Shown piece after piece: positions 17,701-26,708 of a stretch of DNA of 57,200 nucleotides. This DNA comes from a virus. Numbering within the stretch: position 1 is the first letter of the stretch; each line of letters starts with the position of its first letter. Position numbers and translations under genes: made by a program. The stretch is from the IMG/VR virus record IMGVR_UViG_3300032331_001209, positions 1 to 57,200 of that record; one strand, written 5' to 3'. Under the pieces are notes generated by a model that was not told the DNA's origin, searched no databases, and was given only the letters and a program-made list of their open reading frames with translations.

Positions 17701-20398
17701 GTTCGGGGTTCGCCGGGAACATGGGGGAGACCACCAAGTAGGTGATGCCCTTGGAGGACTGGTAGTAGTCCTCGACCGTGTAGACACCCGTCTGCGTGCC
17801 CGTGAGAACTTGGAACTTGTCGCCCACGGACAAGAGCGTCGGGAGGCTGGACGTGGGAGCGGTCACCACGCCCTGCGTCGCACCAAACTCCGGGGGCTGG
17901 ACCTGTCCTTCGACGGACGGCCCCACCTTCCACGAACCCACGTCGGAAAGCTCACCCGGTCGGAGGAGAATCCCGATGTGACGGAGCACTTCGCCCGTCA
18001 GCGGATTCGGCACCCGCAGTGCGCCCGTGAAGAACAGCCGTTGGTTGTTGTGGAAGCCGAAGCCCACGCCCGTGAACACGCCGTCGGGCGTGTCGGTCAG
18101 CACTTGGAGACGCGCGGCCATCGAGATGTTCGTGCTGGTCGCCAGCGGGAAGTCCCGCTTCCAGTACGCCACCGTCGGGCCATTGTCGTTGAGGGTGTAG
18201 TAGCCGTCCGCCGAGACGAAGCTCTGGACGTTGCCCACGGCCACCCACGGGTACGGAGGGAACGTGTCGCCCTCAAAGCGGATGCTCTGCGGGGATACGT
18301 CGGCCACGGCGTAGGGGACCGAGGTCCGCCCCGGCGCTTGGTTGAGCAGCAGCGTCGTCGGGGAGTTGAGCCCTGCCGTGTAGCCCTTCTCAAAACCGAT
18401 GAACCGATGGGCGATTTGGAGCGCAGGGGGGCGACGGTTGAACCGCCCGAGGGTCACGCCCATCTGGAAGCGTGTCGAGGGGAGGCCCCCGTACAGGCCC
18501 GAGGACGGCTCCAGCACCGTGGTGGTCGCGTTCCGGCCACGGCGCAGGGACCACTTGTTGAGCGTGAGCCCCTTGGTGTTGAGGCCCTTCAGTCCCTCTA
18601 CGGGGCTGGGGAACCAGTTGTAAGAAACATTCACCGTGTGCGCCAACGGAGCGAAGCTCGTGATGGGCGCGGCGAGGGTGATGACTCCCGTGTACGGGTT
18701 GACGGCGCTCACCGCGACGGGTGACCCGTCGTACAGCACCGTCACGTCCGCCACTTCTGCCGGGGTGCCATCGCCCCAAGGCTTCACCAGCGGGCCGAGG
18801 GACGTGGACAGGGAGTCGAAGGTCAGCACCCCGTCCCCGTAGAACTGGATGCTCACGTCCTCGTTGGACACCGGGATGGGCACCCGCACGCCGAGGCGAT
18901 CCACCTCGACGGTGTAGGAGATGCCCGTGCCGGGGGTCATGATGCGAGGGAGCACCCGGAGGTAGGACGGCGAAGGTCGCACGGACGTGCTGGGTCCGAG
19001 GGGCAGGAGCCCGCCCGTGAAGCCCACCGGGCCACCGTTGAGGCCGAGGAGCGTTTCCAAGAGGTACGTCCCGGCGTTCGGCCCAGCCGTCATCGTGAGG
19101 GTCTCGCCCTCGACGCACAGGGCGAAGTTCTGGGAAGTGTCCGTGAACGCCCCGGCGCTCACCGTGGCGTAGCCCGTCAAGCCCGTGGGAAACGTGGTGT
19201 ATGCACGCGGCACCGGGTCGTCGCCGTAGGGGAAGGCCCGCACCGCTGTCACCCGGTAGCGGTTCTCGCGGGGGAGGTGCGAGGACGGGGCCGGGGTCGG
19301 CACCACCGGGATGACGAGCTCCGCGCCCACTCGCACCGAGCGAAACGAGAGGGTCGGGTCGTGGAACAGGTAGCGGTCGGCCCCCACCTCGCCGTTCGTG
19401 CTGGTGAGGGAGCGAATGCCCGAGCAGTCGTGCCGAAAGTCCTCGTAGTAGTACGAGGCCATGTCCATCGAGAGCAACTGGTCGGTGATGAGCCCCCGGA
19501 GGTTCTCGCGGAACAGGTTGCGATACTCGTACAGGGTCGCTGCCGGATCGAGGGCTTGCAGGACGAGGGCGACGTTGCGCTGGAGGACGATGGGGAGGTC
19601 GGGGAACGCCGACAGGAGGTCGTGCGTGTGCGGAGCTTGGCCCGTGCCCGCCGCGTCGATGACCACGAAGTCCACGATGCTGTGGTAGTGGGCGGGGCCA
19701 CTCCCCGAGGCGTACACCGGGTCCACCGTCTGACCGTTGCCGAGCGCGTTGACGTAGACGGTGTGGTAGTGCTCCGTGACGGAGATCGCCGTCGTCGAGA
19801 GGGTGCGGTTGTACTTCTCGACGCTCACCTCAAAGGTGAACTGGTCGGCCATCGTCCAGAGCACCCCCGGCTCCGAGAGGAAGTTGACCTTCTGGAGCAG
19901 GGTGATGTTGGCGTCCGTGAGGGCTTCTAGGCCCCGCACCAGCGTCACGGCCTTGCTCCCTTGGAGGAGCAGGGCGACCATGCGCTTCAAGAACTCGCGG
20001 TAGCTGATGTCCCCGTCAATCTGGGGCAGTCCCTCGTTGGCCGAGTCGGGGAACACCAACGTGGCGAGGAACTGAAAGAGTACTTCCGGGCGGGTGAAAT
20101 CGTAGTCGTTGTCCTCGTAGGCGTCGGCCAAGAGAACTTGGATCTTGGCGAGCTCCTCCGCGACGGCTTGGAACTGCTGGACGTAGTACGGACCCTTCGC
20201 CTGCGCGACGTAGTTGCTGGGCAGCGAATTGAGAAACACCCGCACGATCTGGTCGGCCAGCGTCCGCACGCGGTCGAGGTCGATCTGCCCGTGGAGGTTG
20301 AACGGCGCGGGGTTCTGCGGTTCCGGCCCGTAGGCGAACGGCGGGAAGAACCTATACAGGCCGAGGATGCTGGGCTGCGCCGGGAGCTTCACGGTCAT
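14735..20398 (-). CDS. Giant baseplate/tail protein (1887 aa)
   Basis: This is the longest gene in the window. The first ~400 residues are helical and non-repetitive (IVRVFLNSLPSNYVAQAKGP, YREFLKRMVALLLQG, YYYEDFRHDCSGI). That resembles the tail-protein-I / baseplate wedge type that follows baseplate J in many myoviruses, and here the gene does follow the J gene after seven bases. The long remainder is beta-rich with lectin/LamG-like stretches (YRLVHNVAAGTIDLFIEGTL). It also holds a copy of the small repeated domain at about 17080-17350 (GDTVTIDASAAP, TENLAAAINASIL). The C-terminus is likely a peripheral sensor or fibre. The start ATG 20398 has AGGTGAG upstream. Confidence 0.75.
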   Translation of the reverse strand: MTVKLPAQPSILGLYRFFPPFAYGPEPQNPAPFNLHGQIDLDRVRTLADQIVRVFLNSLPSNYVAQAKGPYYVQQFQAVAEELAKIQVLLADAYEDNDYDFTRPEVLFQFLATLVFPDSANEGLPQIDGDISYREFLKRMVALLLQGSKAVTLVRGLEALTDANITLLQKVNFLSEPGVLWTMADQFTFEVSVEKYNRTLSTTAISVTEHYHTVYVNALGNGQTVDPVYASGSGPAHYHSIVDFVVIDAAGTGQAPHTHDLLSAFPDLPIVLQRNVALVLQALDPAATLYEYRNLFRENLRGLITDQLLSMDMASYYYEDFRHDCSGIRSLTSTNGEVGADRYLFHDPTLSFRSVRVGAELVIPVVPTPAPSSHLPRENRYRVTAVRAFPYGDDPVPRAYTTFPTGLTGYATVSAGAFTDTSQNFALCVEGETLTMTAGPNAGTYLLETLLGLNGGPVGFTGGLLPLGPSTSVRPSPSYLRVLPRIMTPGTGISYTVEVDRLGVRVPIPVSNEDVSIQFYGDGVLTFDSLSTSLGPLVKPWGDGTPAEVADVTVLYDGSPVAVSAVNPYTGVITLAAPITSFAPLAHTVNVSYNWFPSPVEGLKGLNTKGLTLNKWSLRRGRNATTTVLEPSSGLYGGLPSTRFQMGVTLGRFNRRPPALQIAHRFIGFEKGYTAGLNSPTTLLLNQAPGRTSVPYAVADVSPQSIRFEGDTFPPYPWVAVGNVQSFVSADGYYTLNDNGPTVAYWKRDFPLATSTNISMAARLQVLTDTPDGVFTGVGFGFHNNQRLFFTGALRVPNPLTGEVLRHIGILLRPGELSDVGSWKVGPSVEGQVQPPEFGATQGVVTAPTSSLPTLLSVGDKFQVLTGTQTGVYTVEDYYQSSKGITYLVVSPMFPANPELLGNRDVTLYFDTAWDTGLSTWRMYANTRSQSVSVVFGGKSGSTTSVGTSIVASPAYLGPDILPEGYGRMVWGSIDRAAVNGTVWDFVRGASQPDGAYTYSRGTVVDAQWAKATVRVSVPLPGDTVTIDASAAPLFGPVVTLTAGTNFAIGASVAETTENLAAAINASILAPNYLSATSAASIVTLATNASGSPGGNITVTSVSGGRLVPSGFTGTATDPEYGDWYLATPFGDTRASGDTVAITSTPADAGLGTSYGYGYTDPFLNGRRVSALDGKFAVERDTAGVGGATLVLRDTHREARVATLRYQDRGVLGKLIYRLDTVSLVGSIPYYQQGWSGSAGNAFPNGPEMLLVGDGANAWSFQRTLVPHYSPCVGRFLEFRVAITSYTFDGSGRCGFAFAGTFGGNAVYLDFRATGVVLSPAPNGGAVVVVTIPWEDGEARTYRLVHNVAAGTIDLFIEGTLQATVLVTAFGGGGGQVEVLYDAPAGGTFNASLRSVCYGGTDEGIPDLYRTMGLHAGGDEGDIDNWVLPRTDGMNVPNSDPASTITSMDWTARCWVRVFLDPTFGAALIRPDLTAPPGYTGDFATQSMDPSAGWVRLEYPKLPRVTPTEKFGAARFGALNPSGSVLSTWDDVRYRVFTNTSVDYSAPQGMVLNRWNVITSGDYLKDTTPQEVVVSSVTLFRVSLRPCHIFADRVFAVRVDGVTLPQNLWRFNKDSQEITLSVALPTRNHPVNVVFAPARPVTNTYLQTQPFPESQTILNEGTPTFQQSQTGTTTPTLTIPTDIASTASGDGGPTPALPAPVGTAVPLDPDYGFRDQYLVRRFDDDPEYLYERLEFFQIGNGGQSGRLSAYCEGGPGPDGTWGTTEFTFAGSYLNDNYSGMIRPPVGVRPGSYRYALFASGNGFNGGVLGTYSFTNPVTGVVAPFSGQVSPTTTAEPRMLYAVGPSEGVVRGTDNGTAFRETLFVLRTGAAPGVVTVWVDGSQQQVWG

Positions 20399-20405
20399 TG
20401 GGGTC

Positions 20406-23400
20406 TCACCTGTCGGTGTCGTAAGTGAAAGTCACGTCGTTCCAGACGAGATACTCCATCGAGTTGGGGTCGATGTCCTTGTCGCCCGAGTCGTCCGCCG
20501 TGACGTAGGTACACCAGTAGGCGTGGTTCGACGGGGCATCCCCCACCGGGAGGGACACCAGCACGCAGTTCTTCACGAGCCCGGTGCCCGTCCCGTACCC
20601 CGGGATCACCTGCCCGTCGTCGCCAATGATGTAGGCTTGGCCGTTCGCCAGCCCGAGGTTCTGCGGCGCTGTCAGTTGCAGGGTGAGTTGGGCGTCGTCT
20701 TGGAACACACCCCGGAACTCGTTCGTGGGGCCACCCCCCGTGGACGTAGGCGCGTCGAGCTCTTGGATAATCAGCCACACGGCGTACTTGGCGTTCGACC
20801 ATGCGTTGACCCGGAAGCAGTCACCGAAGGTCGCCGTGGCCAAGTCGTTGCGGACGATCTGGTAGCCCGTCGCCCGTACCATCTTGGTGAGCGGCACGAC
20901 GACGTAGGACACGCCCTCCGTCCCGTCGATCTCCGCGATCACGTCACTGCGCCGCAACGGGTCACCGAGCTTGAGGGTGCCCATGAGGTACTGGAGGTTG
21001 TTGCGGATGGCGATGTCTACGTTGGTGCGGTCGTAGCCCTTCTTGAGGATGACCGTCGCCGTGAGGTCCACGGGCGTCCGCACCGCTTGCTTCGCCACCA
21101 CGTCCGCCGTGGCGTGAGCCATGTCGTCGAGCTCCTGTTGGAGCACCGAGGTCACGAGGTTGGTCTGGTACGCGACCACGAAGTTCTCGTAGTAGCTGTA
21201 CGAGATGGTCACCGTGTCCCCGTCTAGGATGGCGCTGCTCTCCGTGCGACGGATGCCCGCCGCCACGGTGCTGGACCCCTCGATGATCGTGTAATCGGGC
21301 GACCCGCTGGGGTCATACGGCCCCTTGTAGGTCACGGCACCCGACTGGCTCTTCACCACGATGGAGAGGGTCTCCGCGCCGAGGTTGTACAAGAACTCGG
21401 TGTAGAAGCCCGTGACGACGTGGAGCTCGTCCACCACGGGGATGAGGTTGCCCGAGGGCGAGACCACCGTGGGGTCCGTGGACTGGTTGATCTGGAGGTA
21501 GTCGCCCGCCTTGGTCGAGTTCCCGAGGCCCAAGGGGCTGTCCGGGTGGACAAGGCTGTAGAGCGAGATGTCTACCGGGCCGATCACCTCGCCCGTCACG
21601 TTCAGCACCTCGTTCACGGGCTGGCGAGCGAAGACGTGCTTGTTGCCGAGGCGGAAGCGGAAGTCCCCGAGGACGATGTCCGTGAGGGTCACCGGGGGCT
21701 GGGCCAGCGTCACGTCTAGCTGGATGGTGTTGAAGTTGAGGTAGACGACGTTCGTGAGGTCGAACGTCTCGCCCGTTGTTACGTTCTTCAGCCCGAGTCC
21801 GTAGGAGGGGTAGTCGAGCATCTGGGCGAGCGGGTTGTCGGGGGTCACCTCGTCGCTCACCACCCGGAAGATGTAGTTGGTCGGGCTCCCGATCACCACG
21901 AACTGCACGTCGTTGCGACGCTCGTAGGTGAACGAGAACGTGTCGGTCACGGTCACGTTGCGGACGCCTCGCGCCCACACGTCCACCTTGCCGCCGAGGT
22001 GGCGCTTGAGGGTGGTGTCGTAGTCACGCTGCATCAGCGGGTCGCCCGCCCGGACCACGAGGTTCTGGAGGGTGCCCGGGACGCCCGCCGCCACTTGGCG
22101 GATGCCCTGCGTCGTGCCCGTGTCCACGGAGGCCAAGGCCGTCCGCGCCCTCGCCGCCAACTGCGCGTTGGTCTCCACGTTCGCGCCGCCGAAGGTGGCC
22201 GCGTCGTTGGTCACCGCCATCCCGTACACGTTGGAAGAAGTGAGTTGTCGCGGGCCGACGTTGGTGTTCGTGCCCACGGACAACGCCTTCACCGGGACCG
22301 TGATCGAGTATTCTCTCGTCGAGGGGTTGTAGTAGCTGGCGAGGGAGTTCACGTCCATCGACGCCGAGCGGGAGGTGCGGAACTGGATGCCGCCGCCGAC
22401 GACCACCGTGCCGAGCGGGACGTTGATCGTCTGGGTGGGGGGCGAAGAAGTGAAGAAGCGCACCTCGCCCACGGCTGCGGTCCCCGAGGATCGGACGACG
22501 CCGAAGTTCGCGGCGATCTTGTCGAACGATCCGTCGATGACGTTCTGCACGTCGTTGACGTTGGAGTAGAAGAAGGCCGCTGCGAGGGCCGTCTTGTACG
22601 CCGACGAGGCTGGCGGGGTGGACACGCCCGAGCCCGAGGGATCGTCCACGAGGAGCAGGGTGTCGAAGGAGCTCGCCCGGTAGGTGTAGTCGAGGACTAG
22701 GCGCAGCCGTTCGGACTCCGTCGTGAACGGGTCGAGGAAGATGTCCCGCACCACGGACCCGGGCTGCACCGCGATGTCCGGGTTCTGGCGGTAGATGGTC
22801 GCAATGGCACTCTCAAGGATCTGCTGGCGAGGCACCGCCGTGAGACCGTTGATCTGCTGGCGCACCTGCGCGGGAGCCCCCACCACCTCCGAGGAGAAGT
22901 AGGACTCGTACTCGACTTGGATGACCGGGTCGTAGTAGACCGCCGTGACGACGTAGTAGAGGAGCTCCGTCGCCGGGGTGCTCGCGAACGTCCCGTTGAA
23001 GATCGTCGCGGGGTTCGACAGGGCGTTGGCGTTGCGGACGTGCTTGAAGCTGTAGTAGGTGACGTTGGTCACCGAGGACACGGCGATGTCGGTGCGGATG
23101 GTCGTGAGGCCGCTGGGGAGCTCGATCCGAGAGTTGACATCCGTGGACAACACCACCGCGTCGCTGTCCTCTTGGTCGATCTTGGCCCGGTAGTAGAGGG
23201 GGGTGGCGCTCTGGGCCACGTTGTCCGACGACAGGAGGTAGAGCTCCGTGACGTTCTGGACATCCTCGCCCGTGGTGACCCGGTTCACGTTGAGGAGGCG
23301 GTAGCCCGCCACCCCGCCGCCCGACTCCGTCGAGGCGTAGAAGTTGTACCCGACGATGCGGCTGTCCGTGAGCTCCTCTGCCGTCACCTTCACCGCCCCG

Positions 23401-23777
23401 TCGAGGCGCTCGATGGTGATTGCCGAGGGCGGGAGGAACACGTCGGCCTCCTCCGAGGGGAGGAGGTGGACCACCACCGTCGCCGGGACGCTGCGCCCGC
23501 CCGCGAGGTTGACCGCCCGGATCTGGATCGTGTTGTCGCCCGAGAAGAGGTCCAGACCGTTGGGGAACGCCGCCGGGTTCGGGATGGTGAACCCGGTGCC
23601 CGAGAAGGAGGCCAGCGTGGGGTCGCTCGTGAACGGCTGGCCGTAGATCGACACCTCCACGTCCACGGTGTCGTCGGGGAGAACTCCCGTGAAGAACCGG
23701 GTGGTCTGCGTGGTCGAGAACGCCGAGGTCTGCCGAAGGACATCGTCGGGGCCAAGGAACTGAACGGAAGTAGCCAT
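20406..23777 (-). CDS. Baseplate J-like protein (1123 aa)
   Basis: An Ig-like N-terminal ~330 residues (VNLAGGRSVPATVVVHLLP) precedes the Baseplate_J region. That region has TIYRQNPDIAVQPGSVVRD, DPFTTESERLRLVLDYTYRA, TQTINVPLGTVVVGGGIQFRT, and ANVETNAQLAARARTAL then GTTQGIRQVAAGVPG. The last is the typical J core with the E...AR.R motif. Such proteins form the baseplate wedge ring around the hub in contractile tails (P2 gpJ, T4 gp6). The stop-start overlap TGATG with the gp25-like gene supports coordinated assembly. It is longer than P2 gpJ because of the added N-terminal and C-terminal beta domains. Confidence 0.9.
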   Translation of the reverse strand: MATSVQFLGPDDVLRQTSAFSTTQTTRFFTGVLPDDTVDVEVSIYGQPFTSDPTLASFSGTGFTIPNPAAFPNGLDLFSGDNTIQIRAVNLAGGRSVPATVVVHLLPSEEADVFLPPSAITIERLDGAVKVTAEELTDSRIVGYNFYASTESGGGVAGYRLLNVNRVTTGEDVQNVTELYLLSSDNVAQSATPLYYRAKIDQEDSDAVVLSTDVNSRIELPSGLTTIRTDIAVSSVTNVTYYSFKHVRNANALSNPATIFNGTFASTPATELLYYVVTAVYYDPVIQVEYESYFSSEVVGAPAQVRQQINGLTAVPRQQILESAIATIYRQNPDIAVQPGSVVRDIFLDPFTTESERLRLVLDYTYRASSFDTLLLVDDPSGSGVSTPPASSAYKTALAAAFFYSNVNDVQNVIDGSFDKIAANFGVVRSSGTAAVGEVRFFTSSPPTQTINVPLGTVVVGGGIQFRTSRSASMDVNSLASYYNPSTREYSITVPVKALSVGTNTNVGPRQLTSSNVYGMAVTNDAATFGGANVETNAQLAARARTALASVDTGTTQGIRQVAAGVPGTLQNLVVRAGDPLMQRDYDTTLKRHLGGKVDVWARGVRNVTVTDTFSFTYERRNDVQFVVIGSPTNYIFRVVSDEVTPDNPLAQMLDYPSYGLGLKNVTTGETFDLTNVVYLNFNTIQLDVTLAQPPVTLTDIVLGDFRFRLGNKHVFARQPVNEVLNVTGEVIGPVDISLYSLVHPDSPLGLGNSTKAGDYLQINQSTDPTVVSPSGNLIPVVDELHVVTGFYTEFLYNLGAETLSIVVKSQSGAVTYKGPYDPSGSPDYTIIEGSSTVAAGIRRTESSAILDGDTVTISYSYYENFVVAYQTNLVTSVLQQELDDMAHATADVVAKQAVRTPVDLTATVILKKGYDRTNVDIAIRNNLQYLMGTLKLGDPLRRSDVIAEIDGTEGVSYVVVPLTKMVRATGYQIVRNDLATATFGDCFRVNAWSNAKYAVWLIIQELDAPTSTGGGPTNEFRGVFQDDAQLTLQLTAPQNLGLANGQAYIIGDDGQVIPGYGTGTGLVKNCVLVSLPVGDAPSNHAYWCTYVTADDSGDKDIDPNSMEYLVWNDVTFTYDTDR

Positions 23778-24877
23778 CAGTAGTTCCCCAGAGACAGGCG
23801 GTTGGTTCCCGGCAACGCGAACGTCCCCGGGGCCGTGTACACGATGGAAATGGTCACGGGTTCAGACGAGTAGTTCCGCACGTCCACCTCGATGAGGAAG
23901 GTCGTGGGATCACTGGGAGATTGTGCCACGGCGATGTTGTCCACGGAGAAAAGACGCTCCTTGGCCGTGACCCGCTGGTACTTGGACTGGGCGTTCTGGA
24001 GGTTCTGGAGCGTCGTGAGGGCTTGGTTGACCGACTGCTTCAGCCCGATGGCCGTACCGCCCAGCACCTTGCTACCAATGCTGGCCGCGAGGTTCGACCC
24101 GTACCAAGGCTGGTAGATGTTCGACCCGAGCTCCGTGAGGATCATCTTGAGGCACATCTGGTAGAGGAGATTCTCGTCCTCGACCACCAGTGCCTCCCCC
24201 TGCGCGTCGAAACGGAAGTCGTTCTCGACCTCCGTGGTGAGGCATCGCAGGCACAGGTTCGGAGCCACGGGATACGACACCGTGAAGTACACACCCTGCT
24301 TGACAGGGGCGTTGAACCCGATGTAGTAGCCGAGGGAGTCCACGGCGTCTTCGGGGTTGACGACGCTGCGAGAGTAGAGCCTCCACGGGGGGATCACCGT
24401 TTTGCCACGGTCGCCGCTCTGCTGGTCGAAGCCCAGCGCCTCCAGCGCCGAGCCAGACAGTTGGACCTTGGAGGTCGGGCCGGGGTCCGCCGTGTCCGTG
24501 ATGACGAGGTACCCGTTGGGAGACGTGACCGTCACCAACCCCTTCACCGCCGACGTGATGGCAGCGGACACCTGCGCCGCCGACAGGTACCCCGGCGAGA
24601 AGTTCACCGCCGCCGTCCCAACCCCCGTGGTCACCACCAAGGTCCGCGTGGCGACGGTGACCTTGTAGGGCTCGCGGCGGTACGACTTCACCGAGGCAGG
24701 GGTGACCAGCCCCGTGTAGGGAGAGACAGGCGTGCCGTCGTTCGCCCGCACCACCACCAGCGTCGGTCCTGCGATGGGCTTGGACGTGTACAGCGTGCGT
24801 CGGTCATCCCCGAGGGTGACCCTCTCCTCACCGATGATGTGAGGGCAGGGATAAGCCAGACAAATATCACGAGACAC
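23777..24877 (-). CDS. gp25-like baseplate wedge protein with N-terminal extension
   Basis: The chosen start is GTG 24877, with AGGAGA seven bases upstream, giving 366 residues. About residues 215-345 show the GPW/gp25 pattern: VEDENLLYQMCLKMILTELG, NIYQPWYGSNLAASIG and late strands FLIEVDVRNY. gp25 starts sheath polymerisation from the baseplate in T4. The N-terminal ~200 residues are beta-rich and carry a segment, VSAAITSAVKGLVTV, that may be a distant copy of the small domain repeated in the tail proteins. Two cysteines in LCLRCL are unusual here. The gene directly precedes baseplate J and partly overlaps the homing endonuclease stop. Confidence 0.82.
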   Translation of the reverse strand: MSRDICLAYPCPHIIGEERVTLGDDRRTLYTSKPIAGPTLVVVRANDGTPVSPYTGLVTPASVKSYRREPYKVTVATRTLVVTTGVGTAAVNFSPGYLSAAQVSAAITSAVKGLVTVTSPNGYLVITDTADPGPTSKVQLSGSALEALGFDQQSGDRGKTVIPPWRLYSRSVVNPEDAVDSLGYYIGFNAPVKQGVYFTVSYPVAPNLCLRCLTTEVENDFRFDAQGEALVVEDENLLYQMCLKMILTELGSNIYQPWYGSNLAASIGSKVLGGTAIGLKQSVNQALTTLQNLQNAQSKYQRVTAKERLFSVDNIAVAQSPSDPTTFLIEVDVRNYSSEPVTISIVYTAPGTFALPGTNRLSLGNY

Positions 24878-25664
24878 GGGGTTTCTCCTGCGCCTTTCGC
24901 GCTTGGGCTTCCCGTCGATCCTGCGTCCACGGAACCCCTTTTCGGGCACGAGACATAGCGGCCTTGTGCTCGTCGGAGAGGGTTCGGCCCAGCATCTTGA
25001 TGCGTTGCTCCTCTGGGAAGGGCTTACCTTTCTTGGCGTTGCTAACTTTCAACCGCACGTCATCCGTGCGGGGCACCCCCCGTCGAGCCTCCGCAGCGGC
25101 AATACGGGCGGGTGATTGGGGCTTGCCTTTGAGGGCTTTGCTGATGGCCTCACGCTTTTCCGGGGGCATAGGCCCCCGGGGAATACCCTTCTGTGCCGCA
25201 CTGATCTTGGCCTTGGTTTCGCTTGAGTGAGGACCCCTTTTCTTGCCGAGGTGAGCCGCCTTCATCTTGGACAGAGTATCGGGGGAACGATTGCGAGACG
25301 CTTCACCGATTTTTCGACGGGCCTCCTCATCAGGCGTGTACCCGTGGAAGCTACCAGCCGTAGGGAGAGTGTTCAGCCCACGGGTCGCCGCTTGGAAAGT
25401 GTCGAGGTAATGCTGCTCCCTAGACTCTAGGTCGGAGGGGTCGGTGACCTCTTCCAGAACCTCAAACGAAAAATGGCACCCGCCGTACAGGTCCCATGCC
25501 TTCTGAAGTTTCGGAGGACCACTTCCCTCGCTCAACGATTTCAAGTGGTCGTACCACCTCCCCTTGATTCTCCTAGACTGACCGACGTACACACGTCCGT
25601 CAGCCTTGCATCGAATGATGTAAATGCCCATTTTCGGGGGGTTGGGATGGACCGTGGGGGACAT
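24867..25664 (-). CDS. GIY-YIG homing endonuclease with NUMOD3 repeats
   Basis: Residues 12-100 are a GIY-YIG catalytic domain: MGIYIIRCKADGRVYVGQS, then RWYDHLKSL and LESREQHYLDTF. Residues 105-260 hold repeated NUMOD3-type DNA-binding modules, with SPDTLSKMKAAHLGKKRG, SETKAKISAAQKG, PPEKREAISKALKGK and SDEHKAAMSRARKG. This is the classic Seg-like, free-standing homing endonuclease layout. It lies between a virion gene and the baseplate gp25-like gene, and its stop overlaps the start of the latter, so it is a mobile insert placed without breaking the operon. The start at 25664 is weak; ATG 25631 is the alternative. Confidence 0.92.
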   Translation of the reverse strand: MSPTVHPNPPKMGIYIIRCKADGRVYVGQSRRIKGRWYDHLKSLSEGSGPPKLQKAWDLYGGCHFSFEVLEEVTDPSDLESREQHYLDTFQAATRGLNTLPTAGSFHGYTPDEEARRKIGEASRNRSPDTLSKMKAAHLGKKRGPHSSETKAKISAAQKGIPRGPMPPEKREAISKALKGKPQSPARIAAAEARRGVPRTDDVRLKVSNAKKGKPFPEEQRIKMLGRTLSDEHKAAMSRARKGVPWTQDRREAQARKAQEKPRVS

Positions 25665-25702
25665 GGTTCACCGGGGGCGTGTGATAACGGCGAAACCGTT
25701 GT

Positions 25703-26599
25703 TCAACCGATTGCCGTCCAGTCTTCTTCGCCGTTCGGTGCGTCGTCGAGGAGCATGGGCTCCGTGGGATTCGGCCCGGTCTGGCGCGGCTGGTTGTAGT
25801 TCCGAGACCCGTCGTTCAGCGTGTTCGGGTAGAACACGGCGTCGATCCGATCCACGATGGCCGACACGTTGTGGCTGGCCGCGAACTCACCGTCGCTCGC
25901 CCACTGCAACCCGGCCACGGACCCGCCCACGGCTTGGGGGAGGAGCTCGTCGCGCTCGATCATGAGTTGCTCGCGGAGGTCCATGAGCTTGATGATCCGG
26001 GCCTCCAAGTCGTTCCGCAGCGTGCGGATTTCTTGAGCCACCCACCCGCGCGTGGCGTGAATCGTCCGGGTCATGTCCGCCGACTGCTGCGTGTAGCTCG
26101 TCGCGTTCCCGAAGCGTCTGGGTGGGTACCGCCACAGGGGGAGCCACCCGCCCGTGTAGGTGCCGCCTGCCAAGGGGTCCGCGCTGCCCGAGGCTGCGAT
26201 CCCCCCGTAGGGCTGCGTCTCTTGGAAGTTGGTCGCCGGGGTCGCTTGGGGGTTGCTGTCCGTGGTCTGGCTCTGGGTCGTGTCGTCCTCGATCATCGTC
26301 ACCGAGTTGGGCGACAAGAACATTGAGATGTCGAAGGGATTCCCGCCCATCGCGACGTAGGCCCGCAGCAACCTTTCGATGGACGTGTTGGGAGTCACGT
26401 CCAGCCCGATGCGCCGCTCCGTCATGCGCGTCGGGTTGCTGGCGTTGGCCTCGTAGAGAATTTGGACCTCCCCGATGCGGTCGAGCTCCGCGTTGATCGT
26501 CGTGAGCCGCGCCACCACGTCCCGGCGTTGGTTGAGAATGAACGTGCGGTAGGCCCGCCACGCGCCCGCACGGAAGAAGCCTGTCCAGCCGAAGCTCAT
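25703..26599 (-). CDS. Putative virion/baseplate structural protein (298 aa)
   Basis: It starts at ATG 26599 with TAGGTGA five bases upstream. The N-terminal third is helical (RTFILNQRRDVVARLTTINA), the middle is Ser/Thr/Gln-rich and flexible, and a second helical region with probable coiled coil (AQEIRTLRNDLEARIIKLMD, LREQLMIERDELL) follows. No family is recognised. Its position heading the gp25-J gene string and the SFGWTGFFRAG N-terminus fit a baseplate or tail-tube-associated part. It is divergent from the small gene at 26709. Confidence 0.6.
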   Translation of the reverse strand: MSFGWTGFFRAGAWRAYRTFILNQRRDVVARLTTINAELDRIGEVQILYEANASNPTRMTERRIGLDVTPNTSIERLLRAYVAMGGNPFDISMFLSPNSVTMIEDDTTQSQTTDSNPQATPATNFQETQPYGGIAASGSADPLAGGTYTGGWLPLWRYPPRRFGNATSYTQQSADMTRTIHATRGWVAQEIRTLRNDLEARIIKLMDLREQLMIERDELLPQAVGGSVAGLQWASDGEFAASHNVSAIVDRIDAVFYPNTLNDGSRNYNQPRQTGPNPTEPMLLDDAPNGEEDWTAIG

Positions 26600-26660
26600 G
26601 GTGTCACCTACCCTTGCGGACCATAGAGAAAGCCACGGGAGCCACCCACCCTACACCATG

Positions 26661-26672
26661 CGGGCGTAATGC
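26661..26672 (+). promoter_or_regulatory. GGGCGTAA-type promoter/operator motif
   Basis: CGGGCGTAATGC lies about 38 bases before the ATG at 26709 on the plus strand, and the gap holds a clear GGAG ribosome site. It is the same core as that in front of replication-type genes. Confidence 0.45.
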
Positions 26673-26708
26673 CTGTTACGGAAGCACCCAAGGCTCCGTT
26701 GGAGTGGC

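Noticed and set aside
16386-17933. A 515-codon minus-strand frame inside the 1887-residue gene
   Set aside because: It lies wholly within a longer, convincing frame and has His/Arg/Gly-rich composition typical of an out-of-frame reading.
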